Part shown: positions 1-8,381 of the stretch, piece after piece
How the letters are laid out: each line of letters starts with the position of its first letter
How positions within the stretch are numbered: position 1 is the first letter of the stretch
DNA from: Arenibacter sp. ARW7G5Y1
GTDB lineage: Bacteria; Bacteroidota; Bacteroidia; Flavobacteriales; Flavobacteriaceae
Direction of reading: 5' to 3'
NCBI RefSeq assembly: GCF_003201775.1
Contig: NZ_QJJZ01000002.1
Span: 335,578 to 399,577 of the forward strand
DNA length: 64,000 nucleotides
The notes under the pieces: generated by a model
Seen by the model: the letters and a program-made list of their open reading frames with translations, nothing else
Told to the model about the DNA's origin: nothing
Databases searched by the model: none
Translations under genes and position numbers: made by a program

Positions 1-238
1 CATAGGCATGGTCTTGGTCTACGCCCAATCGGATTAGGTTTTTCCTTTTCCGCTCGGACTTCTTCCAATCTGTCCAGATACAATAACGTAAACGATTTCT
101 GAGCCAACCATCCAGATCACGTAGTTTGCCATGGATACTTGTCCCTCGAAAATAGTTCAGCCATCCCCGTTGGATTTCGTTTATCTTGGCAATGTAGCCT
201 TCCCTTACCCGAGCATAAATGCCTCGTAGGTTGTACAT
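1..238 (-). pseudogene. Group II intron reverse transcriptase/maturase, C-terminal fragment
   Basis: Read leftwards, this frame encodes the maturase end of a group II intron-encoded protein, with GWLNYFRGTSIHGKL, LDGWLRNRLRYCIW and KKSERKRKNLIRLGV visible. These are hallmarks of the thumb/maturase region of LtrA-type proteins, which splice and mobilise group II introns. An in-frame stop lies just upstream of the ATG at 236-238, so the reverse transcriptase palm and fingers are missing. The C-terminus runs off the left edge. The break coincides with the start of the dispersed repeat at 228. It is a broken copy. Its position beside an attC-like array is notable because some group II introns target attC sites, but the class cannot be told from this fragment. 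Confidence 0.8.
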
Positions 239-490
239 ACTAAAATACCACAGTTCTCATTCGCAGTTTCCCTTTGCGGTTTCCCTTTACGGTTTCCCGC
301 AACCAACTTCCCATAGAATTGTTTTCCTTTAGTTCCATAAAATTATTCAAACCAATGAGAGCCAGACCCCACAAAATAGGGTAGGGATCAGCAGAGCTAA
401 AAACCATTAAATTAATAACCAGGCTATCTAAAAAGATTTACTAAATTAGACCTATAAGAGGAATATAAACACTAGTTGCTATATACAATT
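228..490 (+). repeat. Dispersed cassette-leader repeat, copy A
   Basis: About 263 bp that recur at 6151-6391 and, less exactly, at 4751-4945 and 14903-15115. Shared blocks include TTCCCATAGAATTG and CTAAATTAGACCT. The right end abuts the core GTTGGCGTG that opens the first gene cassette. The block CCAACTTCCCATAG near the left and CTATATACAATTGTTGG at the right are loosely inverse, so the unit may itself be a long attC-like or attI-like site, or a promoter-bearing leader. No ORF is present. Confidence 0.8.
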
Positions 491-513
491 GTTGGCGTGC
501 ATTTTAAAAAATA

Positions 514-1254
514 ATGGATAAGAAAGCGAAATCAATTCTATTTAAGACCTATTGGAGTTCCCAAGGTTGGAAATCTGAATTTAAAACTGACCCTATCGAC
601 TTTGATTATGCTAAATCTAAAGGATTAATGTTCGAGCCTGTTTCAATGTCAATGAAAGAGGTTATTGCCAATTTGGAAAGTTTGGTAAGCCAAATAGAAT
701 CAAAGAAAATAACGGACGGTTTTTTATCAAGTTTGAGTAATAAAAGACTCGATTGGCGTTCTGCTCTTGCAAGTTATTTCAACGCCAAACTTATACTTGA
801 AGGTAAAAGAGAATTTTATCGTCCTGAAATTTTCAAATACGATAATGAAGACCTTAATGTTCTGAATTTTGAGCGCATTAAATGGAGCGGAGTTAGACAT
901 TCAGACTTACTATATAACTACCTCGATTTAAAACTATTTATGCAAGAAAATGTTTCTGAACCGACCGCATTAGATATTCAGACTTTTAAGGACATATTAA
1001 AATGTATAAATGACTCAGAAACTGGGGAATATCCGGGAAAGCTAAGAGATAGACTTAAAAATGTAATGAAAGGAAGTAAAAGTGAACTACATACAATAAT
1101 GGAAATCCTAGGCTGTTGTGAAATATTGGAACCCAAAAGTTATGATAGACCAACAACTGGAAGGCACGATTGGGCTTTTGTTGAATATTGGCGAGGAGAA
1201 GATAAGTTCAATAAAAAAACAGTTGATGAATTTTTTGGACAGTATCTGAAATAA
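514..1254 (+). CDS. Hypothetical protein, cassette 1 cargo
   Basis: A 246-residue soluble protein with no signal peptide or membrane segment and no domain I recognise. It is rich in charged residues and tryptophan, with WSSQGWKSEF near the N-terminus and HDWAFVEYWRGEDKF near the C-terminus. The start follows the cassette core at 491-499 by only 14 bases, and the stop lies 7 bases before the matching core at 1262-1270. The gene therefore fills its unit almost completely, as integron cargo usually does. Any promoter would have to come from the upstream repeat. Function unknown. Confidence 0.75.
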   Translation: MDKKAKSILFKTYWSSQGWKSEFKTDPIDFDYAKSKGLMFEPVSMSMKEVIANLESLVSQIESKKITDGFLSSLSNKRLDWRSALASYFNAKLILEGKREFYRPEIFKYDNEDLNVLNFERIKWSGVRHSDLLYNYLDLKLFMQENVSEPTALDIQTFKDILKCINDSETGEYPGKLRDRLKNVMKGSKSELHTIMEILGCCEILEPKSYDRPTTGRHDWAFVEYWRGEDKFNKKTVDEFFGQYLK

Positions 1255-1261
1255 AAAACGA

Positions 1262-1396
1262 CACGCCAACAAGGGCTATAATTCATTGTGGCAGTATGCA
1301 AAAAACAAAAATAGAAACCAACAACCGGCCTGATTTCATAAGTGGAAAAGTCTACGACGTTTCCCACAACGAAATCATAGCCTAACCGTTAGCGGT
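1262..1396 (+). other. attC-like recombination site 1
   Basis: The left core CACGCCAAC (1262-1270) is the exact reverse complement of GTTGGCGTG (491-499) at the start of the same cassette. The right core GTTAGCGGT (1388-1396) opens the next unit. Between them, GGGCTATAATTCATTGTGG pairs imperfectly with CCACAACGAAATCATAGCC, giving the folded-hairpin architecture of integron attC sites. The length of about 135 bp resembles long chromosomal-integron attC sites. Confidence 0.8.
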
Positions 1397-1774
1397 AACT
1401 TGCCATAAATATAGACCAGCTTCGGGACTTCCTTTTTTTTGCTGCCTACCCTATAGTTTGACCAATCGGTTCGCAAGCGGAACGTTTATCAGCGCAGCAA
1501 AAAAACCACGGTTTGTACAGGTTTGGTTTGGGTTTTCTTGGTGATTAGGGATTAAAGTAGGAGCCACTTACGGGTTCTCCCCTTTTGCCGCCAGTACGCA
1601 AGCAGTTCGCAGTTTGACTTTAGGCTCGGCCATCCCTTTCCAGGCTTTACGGAACGCCAAATTTTATTTGTGCTTACAATGGTCTCGGCTTGATTTTAAA
1701 TGCGGCAAAATCCACGCGGATTGTTCTATTGGTTTGTCCTTTAGAGTATGGCCGCGCTGCAAGCAACCGCTAAC
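1388..1774 (+). other. ORF-less gene cassette (cassette 2)
   Basis: The unit opens with GTTAGCGGT (1388-1396) and closes with ACCGCTAAC (1766-1774), an exact nine-base reverse complement. No credible + strand gene lies between them. An 81-codon frame starts inside the unit but runs through the attC site beyond it and has no protein-like character. It may carry a promoter, a small RNA or a decayed gene. I see only mixed-composition sequence with a T-run near 1433. Confidence 0.65.
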
Positions 1775-1900
1775 ATGGCCTATAATTCAGTCTTGCCTTT
1801 TTCAAAAGAGAAAATTCATTACTTTTAATCCGGCACGATTCCAACCTGAAAAATCCTAACGGATTTCCCAGACCGAAATCATAGCCTTAACGTTACCTGC
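1766..1900 (+). other. attC-like recombination site 2
   Basis: The left core ACCGCTAAC (1766-1774) matches the start of cassette 2. The right core GTTACCTGC (1892-1900) opens cassette 3. The arms ATGGCCTATAATTCAGTC and GACCGAAATCATAGCC form an imperfect hairpin very like that of site 1, so the two sites are relatives although their cargo differs. Confidence 0.8.
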
Positions 1901-1937
1901 AAGCTGAAAACGAACCCGATTATAAATTTAAATAAAC

Positions 1938-3260
1938 ATGAGAATTAAAACTGCATTACTATTAAGTATATGTTTATGTATAATGACAGGTTGCAAAAAA
2001 GACAACATTTTAGAACTACCTATCACCTATCACAAAGGATTTAGCCCTTTCGAAGCATCTACAAGTGGTGCAAGTCTTTATATGGATGATAAATATTTTA
2101 AAGATAAAGTAAACCCATGGAAAAAAACATATTTGAAAGTTTCTGGAGTACCACAAAATTGGACAAATGCAAAAGTTGGACACATTCAATCAGATATGGA
2201 ACAATATGTTTATCAAAACTACTATTTAGGCGATATTTCAAAAGAATGGTATGATAGACTACAAGATATGTGGAATTGGCATCCAGATACATTGAATTTG
2301 TCAAAAGAACCAATAGAAACCAGAGTTGCTTTCGCTGTTGGAAATGATTCCATCGGAAATACAATGGTCGTTATAGATGAAAATAACAATTATGATTTCA
2401 GTGATGATAAGCCTTTTGAACTAGTTCAGTCCGACAGCGAATTAGATTGGGATTCTTGGTTAAATAATGAAGCAATATATGTTACTTTTGAACGCCTATT
2501 AAATGACAAAAAGATTCAGGTTGAAGTTCCTCTCTTGTTTTCCTCTGCCAATATGGATCAATATTACATAAATTGTTATTTCGCTCAGTACCGTACTGCA
2601 AAATTAGAAAATCACATGATATACATCTATTCTAGAAATATCTTTCCATTTAGAGAAATAGGGATAGCTAGTAGCCAAAGTCTAACTGGAGGAAAAATAG
2701 ATTTTGATAAAGTAGCTTTTAAAAATGAATATCTAGAAATCGGAAATGAATTATATAAAAACTTGGGAGTAAATAGAAATAAAGATGTTTTGCTTTTAGA
2801 AAAAATGGATTTATCTAAAAATCAAATAAGCTCCACTCAAATTGGAGATAGACCTTTTAACTTTTCAGAAAAACAGTTCCAAAAACAAAATATGATTTCA
2901 TTAGATAGCTTGAAGGGAAAATATGTACTTCTCGAGTTTTGGGACACTTGGTGTGGTCCTTGTATCAAAGAAATTCCAAATCTTAAAACGATATATAACA
3001 AAACTGATAAATCAAAATTTGAAATAATTGGTATTGTTGGTAAAAATGAAATAACGGTATTAGAAAAATTTGCAAACAAACATGGAATAACATGGCCTCA
3101 AATTATTGATTATTCTAACAAAATCAAGGAAAAGTACGGGGTAAGGGGAATCCCAGCAACATTTCTGATTAACCCTGAAGGAATAATTATAGCAAAAAAT
3201 TTGAGAGGAAAGGAGTTGGAAACTAAAATAGATAGTTTAATAAATAAAGCCAGCAGGTAA
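1938..3260 (+). CDS. TlpA-like thioredoxin-fold lipoprotein, cassette 3 cargo
   Basis: A 440-residue protein with a lipoprotein signal peptide (MRIKTALLLSICLCIMTGC), so it is probably anchored in the envelope facing the periplasm. The C-terminal third is a TlpA/ResA-type thioredoxin fold with the redox motif FWDTWCGPCIKEIP at about residue 333 and the cis-proline region GIPATFLINPEG. This implies disulfide reduction or exchange. The N-terminal 300 residues are specific to Bacteroidota redoxins and may bind a partner. The TAA stop is made of bases belonging to the attC core GCAGGTAAC (3253-3261), which ties the gene tightly to its cassette. A second, unrelated-in-sequence member of the class lies at 42723. 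Confidence 0.85.
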   Translation: MRIKTALLLSICLCIMTGCKKDNILELPITYHKGFSPFEASTSGASLYMDDKYFKDKVNPWKKTYLKVSGVPQNWTNAKVGHIQSDMEQYVYQNYYLGDISKEWYDRLQDMWNWHPDTLNLSKEPIETRVAFAVGNDSIGNTMVVIDENNNYDFSDDKPFELVQSDSELDWDSWLNNEAIYVTFERLLNDKKIQVEVPLLFSSANMDQYYINCYFAQYRTAKLENHMIYIYSRNIFPFREIGIASSQSLTGGKIDFDKVAFKNEYLEIGNELYKNLGVNRNKDVLLLEKMDLSKNQISSTQIGDRPFNFSEKQFQKQNMISLDSLKGKYVLLEFWDTWCGPCIKEIPNLKTIYNKTDKSKFEIIGIVGKNEITVLEKFANKHGITWPQIIDYSNKIKEKYGVRGIPATFLINPEGIIIAKNLRGKELETKIDSLINKASR

Positions 3261-3387
3261 CAATGGCTATAAGTAAATGCTTGTTCTCGCCTACTTCTGA
3301 AAATCCGCTAGGATTTTCAGTTTGGTGCGTACTTGCAAAGTTAAGTGCTAAACCACGCAACTACTCATAGCCGGAGACGTTGTGCGT
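3253..3387 (+). other. attC-like recombination site 3
   Basis: The left core GCAGGTAAC (3253-3261) is the exact reverse complement of GTTACCTGC (1892-1900). The right core GTTGTGCGT (3379-3387) opens cassette 4. GGCTATAAGTA pairs with TACTCATAGCC as the main stem. Inside lies a second small palindrome, AAATCCGCTAGGATTTTC, near 3300. Confidence 0.8.
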
Positions 3388-3417
3388 CATTTAAGAAAAC
3401 CGAAACATTAAAAAAAT

Positions 3418-4359
3418 ATGGCATTAAACTTTTCAGAAATATTAGTTGTCGGAGTTTCTTCAAGAGCACTTTTCAACTTAGAAAAAGAAAACAAAATCTT
3501 TGAGAAAGAAAATATTGAAGGTTTTAGAAAATATCAATTGGAACACGAGGATGAACTGTTAACAGAAGGAACAGCTTTTCCTTTAATTAAAAGTCTATTA
3601 AAACTAAATGATATTGCCTCGAAACAAATTGTAGAGGTTGTTGTAATGTCAAGAAATAGTCCAGAAACTGGAGTTAGAGTTCTAAAATCTATAAAACATT
3701 TTAAACTTCCGATTACAAGATGGGCTTTTTCTGGAGGAGAACCGCTTTCGCCATTTATAGATGCATTTGATATTGATTTGTTTTTATCAAAAGACGAAAA
3801 AGAAGTACAGAAAATAAGTGACACATCAAATTGTGCTACTGCTTTAATTTATGAACCACCAACAGACTATCTTCCTGAAATTGACAGAGTAAAATTCGCA
3901 TTTGATGCAGATGCTGTAGTTTTTTCCGAGGAATCGGAACAGATTTATAAGGAGCAAGGAATGGAGGCTTTTCATAAACACGAATCGGAAAATGAAGATG
4001 TTCCGCTCAATGACGGACCATTCGCTGAATTATTACGAAAACTATCTAAAATCCAAGAATTTTTACCTACGACTATAGAATTAACACCTTTAAGGATAGC
4101 AATTGTAACAGCTAGAAATGCACCAAGTCATATGCGGGTAATTAAAACTCTTCGTCATTGGGGAGTTTATGTAGATGAAGCTTATTTTATGGGCGGTTTA
4201 TCAAAAGATAAAGTTTTAAAAGCATTTGGTGCACATATTTTCTTTGATGACCAAGAAAGTCATTTAGATGGCTCTAGTAAAGTAGTTCCATCTGGAAAAG
4301 TATTGTACAAGACAGATTCACCTCTAAAAAAATACGAGAAAAAGAAGAAAGAAAAATAA
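3418..4359 (+). CDS. 5'-nucleotidase-like protein (PF06189-type), cassette 4 cargo
   Basis: A 313-residue cytosolic protein. The opening VVGVSSRALFNLEKENKIFE, then VVMSRNSPETGVRVLKSIKHF, ITRWAFSGGEPLSPFIDAF and the later IAIVTARNAPSHMRVIKTLRHWGVYVDEAYFMGG match the 5'-nucleotidase family. Members of this family dephosphorylate nucleoside monophosphates. The length fits the family, and the conserved Gly-Gly and Arg-Asn blocks are intact. The gene sits in a cassette opened by GTTGTGCGT and closed by ACGCACAAC just after its stop. A lysine-rich tail follows the last conserved block. Substrate is not deducible. Confidence 0.8.
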   Translation: MALNFSEILVVGVSSRALFNLEKENKIFEKENIEGFRKYQLEHEDELLTEGTAFPLIKSLLKLNDIASKQIVEVVVMSRNSPETGVRVLKSIKHFKLPITRWAFSGGEPLSPFIDAFDIDLFLSKDEKEVQKISDTSNCATALIYEPPTDYLPEIDRVKFAFDADAVVFSEESEQIYKEQGMEAFHKHESENEDVPLNDGPFAELLRKLSKIQEFLPTTIELTPLRIAIVTARNAPSHMRVIKTLRHWGVYVDEAYFMGGLSKDKVLKAFGAHIFFDDQESHLDGSSKVVPSGKVLYKTDSPLKKYEKKKKEK

Positions 4360-4365
4360 AAACGA

Positions 4366-4425
4366 ACGCACAACAATGGTAACCGTTGCACAAGCCTGTA
4401 AAACGTAAAATTACCAACTCAAATA
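4366..4425 (+). other. attC-like site 4, left half only
   Basis: The core ACGCACAAC (4366-4374) exactly closes cassette 4. AATGGTAACCGTTGCACAAG follows, as in site 10. The right half with its GTT core is missing because the site runs into an insertion-sequence remnant, so this attC is interrupted. Confidence 0.65.
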
Positions 4426-4427
4426 AG

Positions 4428-4452
4428 CCGCTCTAAGCGGTTTTTCTTTTTT
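4428..4452 (+). terminator. Rho-independent terminator after the nucleotidase-like gene
   Basis: CCGCT (4428-4432), loop CTA, AGCGG (4436-4440), then a T-rich tract from 4441 to 4453. The + strand orientation suits the gene ending at 4359. It may instead belong to the end of the adjacent IS remnant. Confidence 0.6.
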
Positions 4453-4465
4453 TGGTCATCCGGGT

Positions 4466-4640
4466 TTAGACCAAATCCAAACCCGTTAAAACGGATTTAT
4501 CGACTGCTGTCGGTCTGTTTTTCAGAACAAAAAACAAGTCGATCATTCCTGCTCCGCTGTTTACTCGTTTTTGCGTGAATTTCAGATACTTTTTGAGGTT
4601 GTAGGCAATGGCCGATAGCTGAATTGCCTAGTTGGCCTAC
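4466..4640 (-). pseudogene. IS1182-type transposase, C-terminal remnant
   Basis: Read leftwards, one frame gives AIQLSAIAYNLKKYLKF and then TQKRVNSGAGMIDLFFVLKN, followed by a stop at 4466-4468. The IAYNLKK(Y/L)LKF signature near the C-terminus is typical of IS1182-family (DDE) transposases of Bacteroidota. Everything upstream of about 4640-4690 in the reading direction is lost, so this is a dead fragment. It lies between the half attC site 4 and repeat copy B, and explains why that attC is incomplete. Confidence 0.6.
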
Positions 4641-4750
4641 AGCTCGATATTCTTCCTTCATTGTCTTGGTTGATACCTCAGTTTAATGTGCCATGCATTT
4701 CGGACCAATTGTGCCATTATAAAAAATAGAAACTAGAAAAATCCCAAACT

Positions 4751-4945
4751 ACGGTTACCCGCAACCAACTTCCCATAGAATTGTTTTTCTTTAGTTCCAT
4801 GAAATTATGCAAACGAACGATAGCCAGACCCCACAAAATAGAGTAGAGGTCTGCAGGTCCATAAACGATATAATTAATAACTAGGCTAACCAAAAAGTTT
4901 TATTAAATTGGACTTATATTAGGAATAGTTAATAACTATACCCAA
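4751..4945 (+). repeat. Dispersed cassette-leader repeat, copy B
   Basis: A diverged copy of the repeat at 228-490, with CGCAACCAACTTCCCATAG at its left and AACTATACCCAATTG at its right. It ends where cassette 5 starts (TTGTAACCA, 4946-4954). The junction lacks about three bases relative to the copies at 491 and 6392. Confidence 0.75.
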
Positions 4946-4964
4946 TTGTAACCAATTTTAACAA

Positions 4965-5477
4965 ATGAACTCAAGAATACTTTTTATAGTGCTATTTACA
5001 ATCATTTTTTCTTGTTCTACAACAAAAGGAATTGAAGAAAATAATACTTCCAACATCAAATTAAACGGAATTACAAAAGAATTTTATGAAAACGGAGATT
5101 TAAAATTTGAATGGAACTATGAAAATAAACAGTTAAATGGAATTACAAAAGAGTACCATGAAGACGGAACATATTCTGAATGGTATTATAAAAATGGAAA
5201 AAAGAACGGAACTGCTACCAGATATTTTAAAACTGGAAAAAAAGCAATTATGTGGGAATATGAGAATGATATTATAATTAGTGGTACTGGCTATTATCCA
5301 ACTGGGGAGAAAAGTCTTGACATTGGTTATAAAAATGGCATACAAGAAGGAATTACAACTGAATACTATAAAACTGGGGAAAAGATATTCGAATGGAGGT
5401 TCAAAAATGGTCAGTTGAAAGGAGAAACAATTGAGTATGATAAAAACGGGAATGTAAAAAACGTATTGAATTATTAA
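4965..5477 (+). CDS. MORN/YwqK-type repeat lipoprotein, cassette 5 cargo
   Basis: A 170-residue lipoprotein (FIVLFTIIFSCSTT) followed by about six degenerate MORN_2-type repeats of roughly 22 residues, such as NGITKEFYENGDLKFEWNYE, NGTATRYFKTGKKAIMWEYE and EGITTEYYKTGEKIFEWRFK. The family is often labelled the YwqK antitoxin family because of one Bacillus member, but a toxin partner is not evident here, so that role should not be assumed. The protein is probably surface- or periplasm-exposed. The gene fills the unit between TTGTAACCA (4946) and TGGTTACAAC (5485-5494). Confidence 0.8.
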   Translation: MNSRILFIVLFTIIFSCSTTKGIEENNTSNIKLNGITKEFYENGDLKFEWNYENKQLNGITKEYHEDGTYSEWYYKNGKKNGTATRYFKTGKKAIMWEYENDIIISGTGYYPTGEKSLDIGYKNGIQEGITTEYYKTGEKIFEWRFKNGQLKGETIEYDKNGNVKNVLNY

Positions 5478-5484
5478 AGTAAAC

Positions 5485-5515
5485 TGGTTACAACGGGTAG
5501 GGCTATAAAAAGGGG
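5485..5515 (+). other. attC-like site 5, left half
   Basis: TGGTTACAAC (5485-5494) closes cassette 5: nine of its ten bases are the reverse complement of TTGTAACCA at 4946-4954. GGGTAGGGCTATAAAAAG follows, as in the other sites. I find no matching ATAGCC arm before the next gene, so the right half appears deleted. Confidence 0.55.
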
Positions 5516-5637
5516 AAGCCTACATAATTACCTATATTTAAATTATAAAGGTAGCACACAAGATATTATAATTAACTTCTATCAGAAGATATTTAATGTG
5601 ATAGACTATTCTATAAACTGTCCGAAACAAAACAACT

Positions 5638-6126
5638 ATGGTCGAAAAAATTAGACTTAAAGAAGCCTCAGAAAAAGAGAAGACTCTTTATTGTTGTTTA
5701 GGAGAATCTCTATGCGTAGTTCAAATATTGGAAGATGCACTGAGTCATGCGATTGTTTTAAAGAAAACAGAGCCGGACCAAAAGGAAGAAGCAGGTGCTC
5801 TTTTAAAAGAGCAACGATCATATACACTTGGTAAAGCCATTAATATTGCAAAAAAAGAATCGTTGCTGCCTAAACCTTTGGAAATTGAATTGTCTGAATT
5901 TCTTAAGGAAAGAAATTGGCTCATCCATAAAAGTATTACAGAGAACAAAAAAGAATATAGAACTGAATCATTTTATAATAATCTTTTTGAACAAACAAAA
6001 GCGATAACATCAAAAGCTAACGAATTACGGATTTCGATTGAACTTGATTTAATTGCATATTGCGAAAAGAAAGGAATTGATATGACTAATGTCAAAAATG
6101 ACATGAATAAGCATTACGGAATTTAA
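5638..6126 (+). CDS. Hypothetical helical protein
   Basis: A 162-residue cytosolic protein predicted to be mainly helical, with heptad-like stretches such as GESLCVVQILEDALSHAIVL, ELSEFLKERNWLIHKS and FYNNLFEQTKAITSKANELRISIELDLIAYC. The motif RNWLIHK resembles the R-X4-6-H motif of HEPN-type proteins, which would suggest an RNase or a structural helper, but this is a weak similarity. It lies in the cassette region between half-site 5 and repeat copy C, so its own cassette borders are not clear. Function unknown. Confidence 0.7.
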   Translation: MVEKIRLKEASEKEKTLYCCLGESLCVVQILEDALSHAIVLKKTEPDQKEEAGALLKEQRSYTLGKAINIAKKESLLPKPLEIELSEFLKERNWLIHKSITENKKEYRTESFYNNLFEQTKAITSKANELRISIELDLIAYCEKKGIDMTNVKNDMNKHYGI

Positions 6127-6150
6127 ATTTCAAAATCGAGCTCTGCTACA

Positions 6151-6391
6151 AGGTTGTACATACTAAAATACCACAGTTCTCATTCGCAGTTTCCCTTTGC
6201 GGTTTCCCGCAACCAACTTCCCATAGAATTGTTTTCCTTTAGTTCCATAAAATTATTCAAACCAATGAGAGACAGACCCCACAAAATAGGGTAGGGATCA
6301 GCAGAGCTAAAAATAATAACCAGGCTATTTAAAAAGATTTACTAAATTAGACCTATAAGAGGAATATAAACACTAGTTGCTATATACAATT
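6151..6391 (+). repeat. Dispersed cassette-leader repeat, copy C
   Basis: Near-identical to copy A (228-490), apart from one missing internal repeat of CCCTTTACGGTTT and a few substitutions. Its right end abuts GTTGTGTGTA (6392-6401), the opening core of cassette 6. Two nearly identical copies before different cargo suggest recent duplication or spread. Confidence 0.85.
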
Positions 6392-6508
6392 GTTGTGTGT
6401 AATTAAAATCAACCAAAAAGTATACGACATTCGAAAATCTGTATAAGGAGTTTAACCTACTTCCATCCGACCTTTGTCTTATAATTTTAACACAAAAAAT
6501 AGACAAAA

Positions 6509-7459
6509 ATGGAAGCAAATAAATTTGGCGAAAAAGGTTGGACACCTGACAGAATCGGAGATTTGAACGGGAAAGTATTCGTTGTAACAGGCACCACAAG
6601 CGGAACAGGGTTTGAAGCTGCAAAAATCCTACTTTCAAAAGGTGCAAAAGTTGTAATGCTCAATAGAAACTCCAAGAAAGCGCAAGACACCATTGCTTTA
6701 TTGAAACAAAATATGGGTAACGACATTGATGTAAATAACATTCAAATGGACTTATCCAAGCAAGTCTCTGTAAAAAAGGCAGCCGAAGAAGTTCTAAAAA
6801 CAGTTCCTCAAGTAGATGCGCTGATTTGTAATGCAGCAATTGCCCAAGTGCCAAAACAGACATTAACAGTTGACGGTTGGGAAAGTCAAATGGGAACGAA
6901 TTACTATGGAAATTGGACTTTACAAGCTTTATTGTTCCCGCTTATCGAAAAATCCAAAGGACGAATTGTAACTGTAGGAAGTTTGGGTTATGATATGGGC
7001 ATTAAAACGATAAAATTTGATGACTTGAATTGGGAGAAAAACTACACCCCTAATAATGCTTATAGCCAAAGTAAACTTGCACAGATAATGTCAACTTATG
7101 AATTGCAAGACAGATTGAAAAAAGCAGGTAAAACAGATGTTAAAGCTTATGCGTGTCACCCAGGTTCTTCAAGAACCAACTTGATAAATACAAGCGGTAG
7201 TTTTATGATGAAATTCATCTTTAATATGATGAAGTTATCCCCATTAACGCAATCCGCTGAAAAAGGGGCTTATCCGCAATTAATGTGTGCAACAGAACCT
7301 AATCTAGACCAAAGCGGTTTTTATGGTCCAACGGGAAGAAGCAATTGGGTAGGTCCAGTTGGAGCACACAAAATAGAACCACATGCTAAAGATAAAGTGA
7401 TAGCAACAAGACTGTGGGAGCTATCGGAAAAAGAGACAGGAGTAAAATGGAATATTTAA
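6509..7459 (+). CDS. Short-chain dehydrogenase/reductase, cassette 6 gene 1
   Basis: A 316-residue NAD(P)-dependent oxidoreductase of the classical SDR family. The Rossmann glycine motif VVTGTTSGTGFEAA lies at about residues 25-38. The NAG-equivalent LICNAA and the catalytic YSQSK (about residue 185), preceded by VGSLGY, are present. The form with a long C-terminal tail (GPTGRSNWVGPVGAHKIEPHAKD) resembles protochlorophyllide-reductase/retinol-dehydrogenase-like members, though the substrate is unknown. The AraC-type regulator begins 9 bases after its stop, so the two probably form an operon within one cassette. Confidence 0.85.
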   Translation: MEANKFGEKGWTPDRIGDLNGKVFVVTGTTSGTGFEAAKILLSKGAKVVMLNRNSKKAQDTIALLKQNMGNDIDVNNIQMDLSKQVSVKKAAEEVLKTVPQVDALICNAAIAQVPKQTLTVDGWESQMGTNYYGNWTLQALLFPLIEKSKGRIVTVGSLGYDMGIKTIKFDDLNWEKNYTPNNAYSQSKLAQIMSTYELQDRLKKAGKTDVKAYACHPGSSRTNLINTSGSFMMKFIFNMMKLSPLTQSAEKGAYPQLMCATEPNLDQSGFYGPTGRSNWVGPVGAHKIEPHAKDKVIATRLWELSEKETGVKWNI

Positions 7460-7468
7460 ATTAATGAA

Positions 7469-8380
7469 ATGAAACACTTCAAAACCTTATCATCCTATTT
7501 AGAGTATTTGGAATTGCCTCGTCCAGAGCATCCAATGTTGAGCGTTTTCAATTCAAAAGGCGATGGCTACCTGCCTTGTCCAAAAGAAAGTTCACCACCA
7601 ATTACCAATGCCTGCTATACCATTAGTTTTAAAAAGTTTATAGAAGGCAATTTAAACTACGGTCGCACCCAATACGATTTTACCAATGGTGCATTATTTT
7701 TTATTTCACCAAGACAAGTCTTGCAATGGGATAACAGCTTAATTTTTGAACAAAAAGGCTTTTCAATAAACTTTCACGAGGACTTTCTAAAGGGAACGGA
7801 ATTAGCACAACGTATAAAAAAATATGGTTTCTTCTCATATTCCGTAAATGAAGCTTTGCACCTTTCTCCTAAAGAAGAAAAACAAATAGAGTCCATTGTT
7901 GAAAATATTGAAATTGAGTATCAAAACAATCAAGATGCATTTAGCAAAGAAATAATCATTTCTCAATTGGATACCTTACTAAAATATGCCAATCGATTCT
8001 ATGAAAGACAATTTTTAAATAGGAAAGAAATATCAAATGATTTGTTAGAGCAATTTAATCATTATTTGGACTCATATTTTGAATCGGGAAAACTACAAGA
8101 AAATGGCATTCCGAACATAGAGAAAGTAGCAGATGAATTGTCTGTTTCACAGCGTTATTTAAGCGATACGCTTAAAAAAGAAACAGGCAAAACCACGACC
8201 GAACATCTACACTTGCATTTAATTGATGAAGCAAAAAATATTTTACTACAACCGAATAAAACTGTATCAGAGGTTGCTTATGAATTAGGATTTGAATATC
8301 CAGCCTATTTTTCGAGACTGTTCAAAAAGAAAGAAGGTATCAGTCCATCTAAATACAGAGAAAAATATAAACTAAACTAA
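7469..8380 (+). CDS. AraC-family transcriptional regulator, cassette 6 gene 2
   Basis: A 303-residue regulator. The N-terminal 180 residues form a cupin-like sensing region. Residues 190-300 carry the two helix-turn-helix units, with IEKVADELSVSQRYLSDTLKKETGKT and VSEVAYELGFEYPAYFSRLFKKKEGISPSKYR. It probably controls the SDR gene upstream, because AraC/SDR pairs of this kind are common in Bacteroidota. The stop at 8378-8380 is separated by one base from the next start. Codon use is AT-rich like the rest of the array. Confidence 0.88.
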   Translation: MKHFKTLSSYLEYLELPRPEHPMLSVFNSKGDGYLPCPKESSPPITNACYTISFKKFIEGNLNYGRTQYDFTNGALFFISPRQVLQWDNSLIFEQKGFSINFHEDFLKGTELAQRIKKYGFFSYSVNEALHLSPKEEKQIESIVENIEIEYQNNQDAFSKEIIISQLDTLLKYANRFYERQFLNRKEISNDLLEQFNHYLDSYFESGKLQENGIPNIEKVADELSVSQRYLSDTLKKETGKTTTEHLHLHLIDEAKNILLQPNKTVSEVAYELGFEYPAYFSRLFKKKEGISPSKYREKYKLN

Positions 8381-8381
8381 A

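Noticed and set aside
1614-1859. 81-residue + strand frame
   Set aside because: It runs across attC-like site 2 and has no protein-like features.
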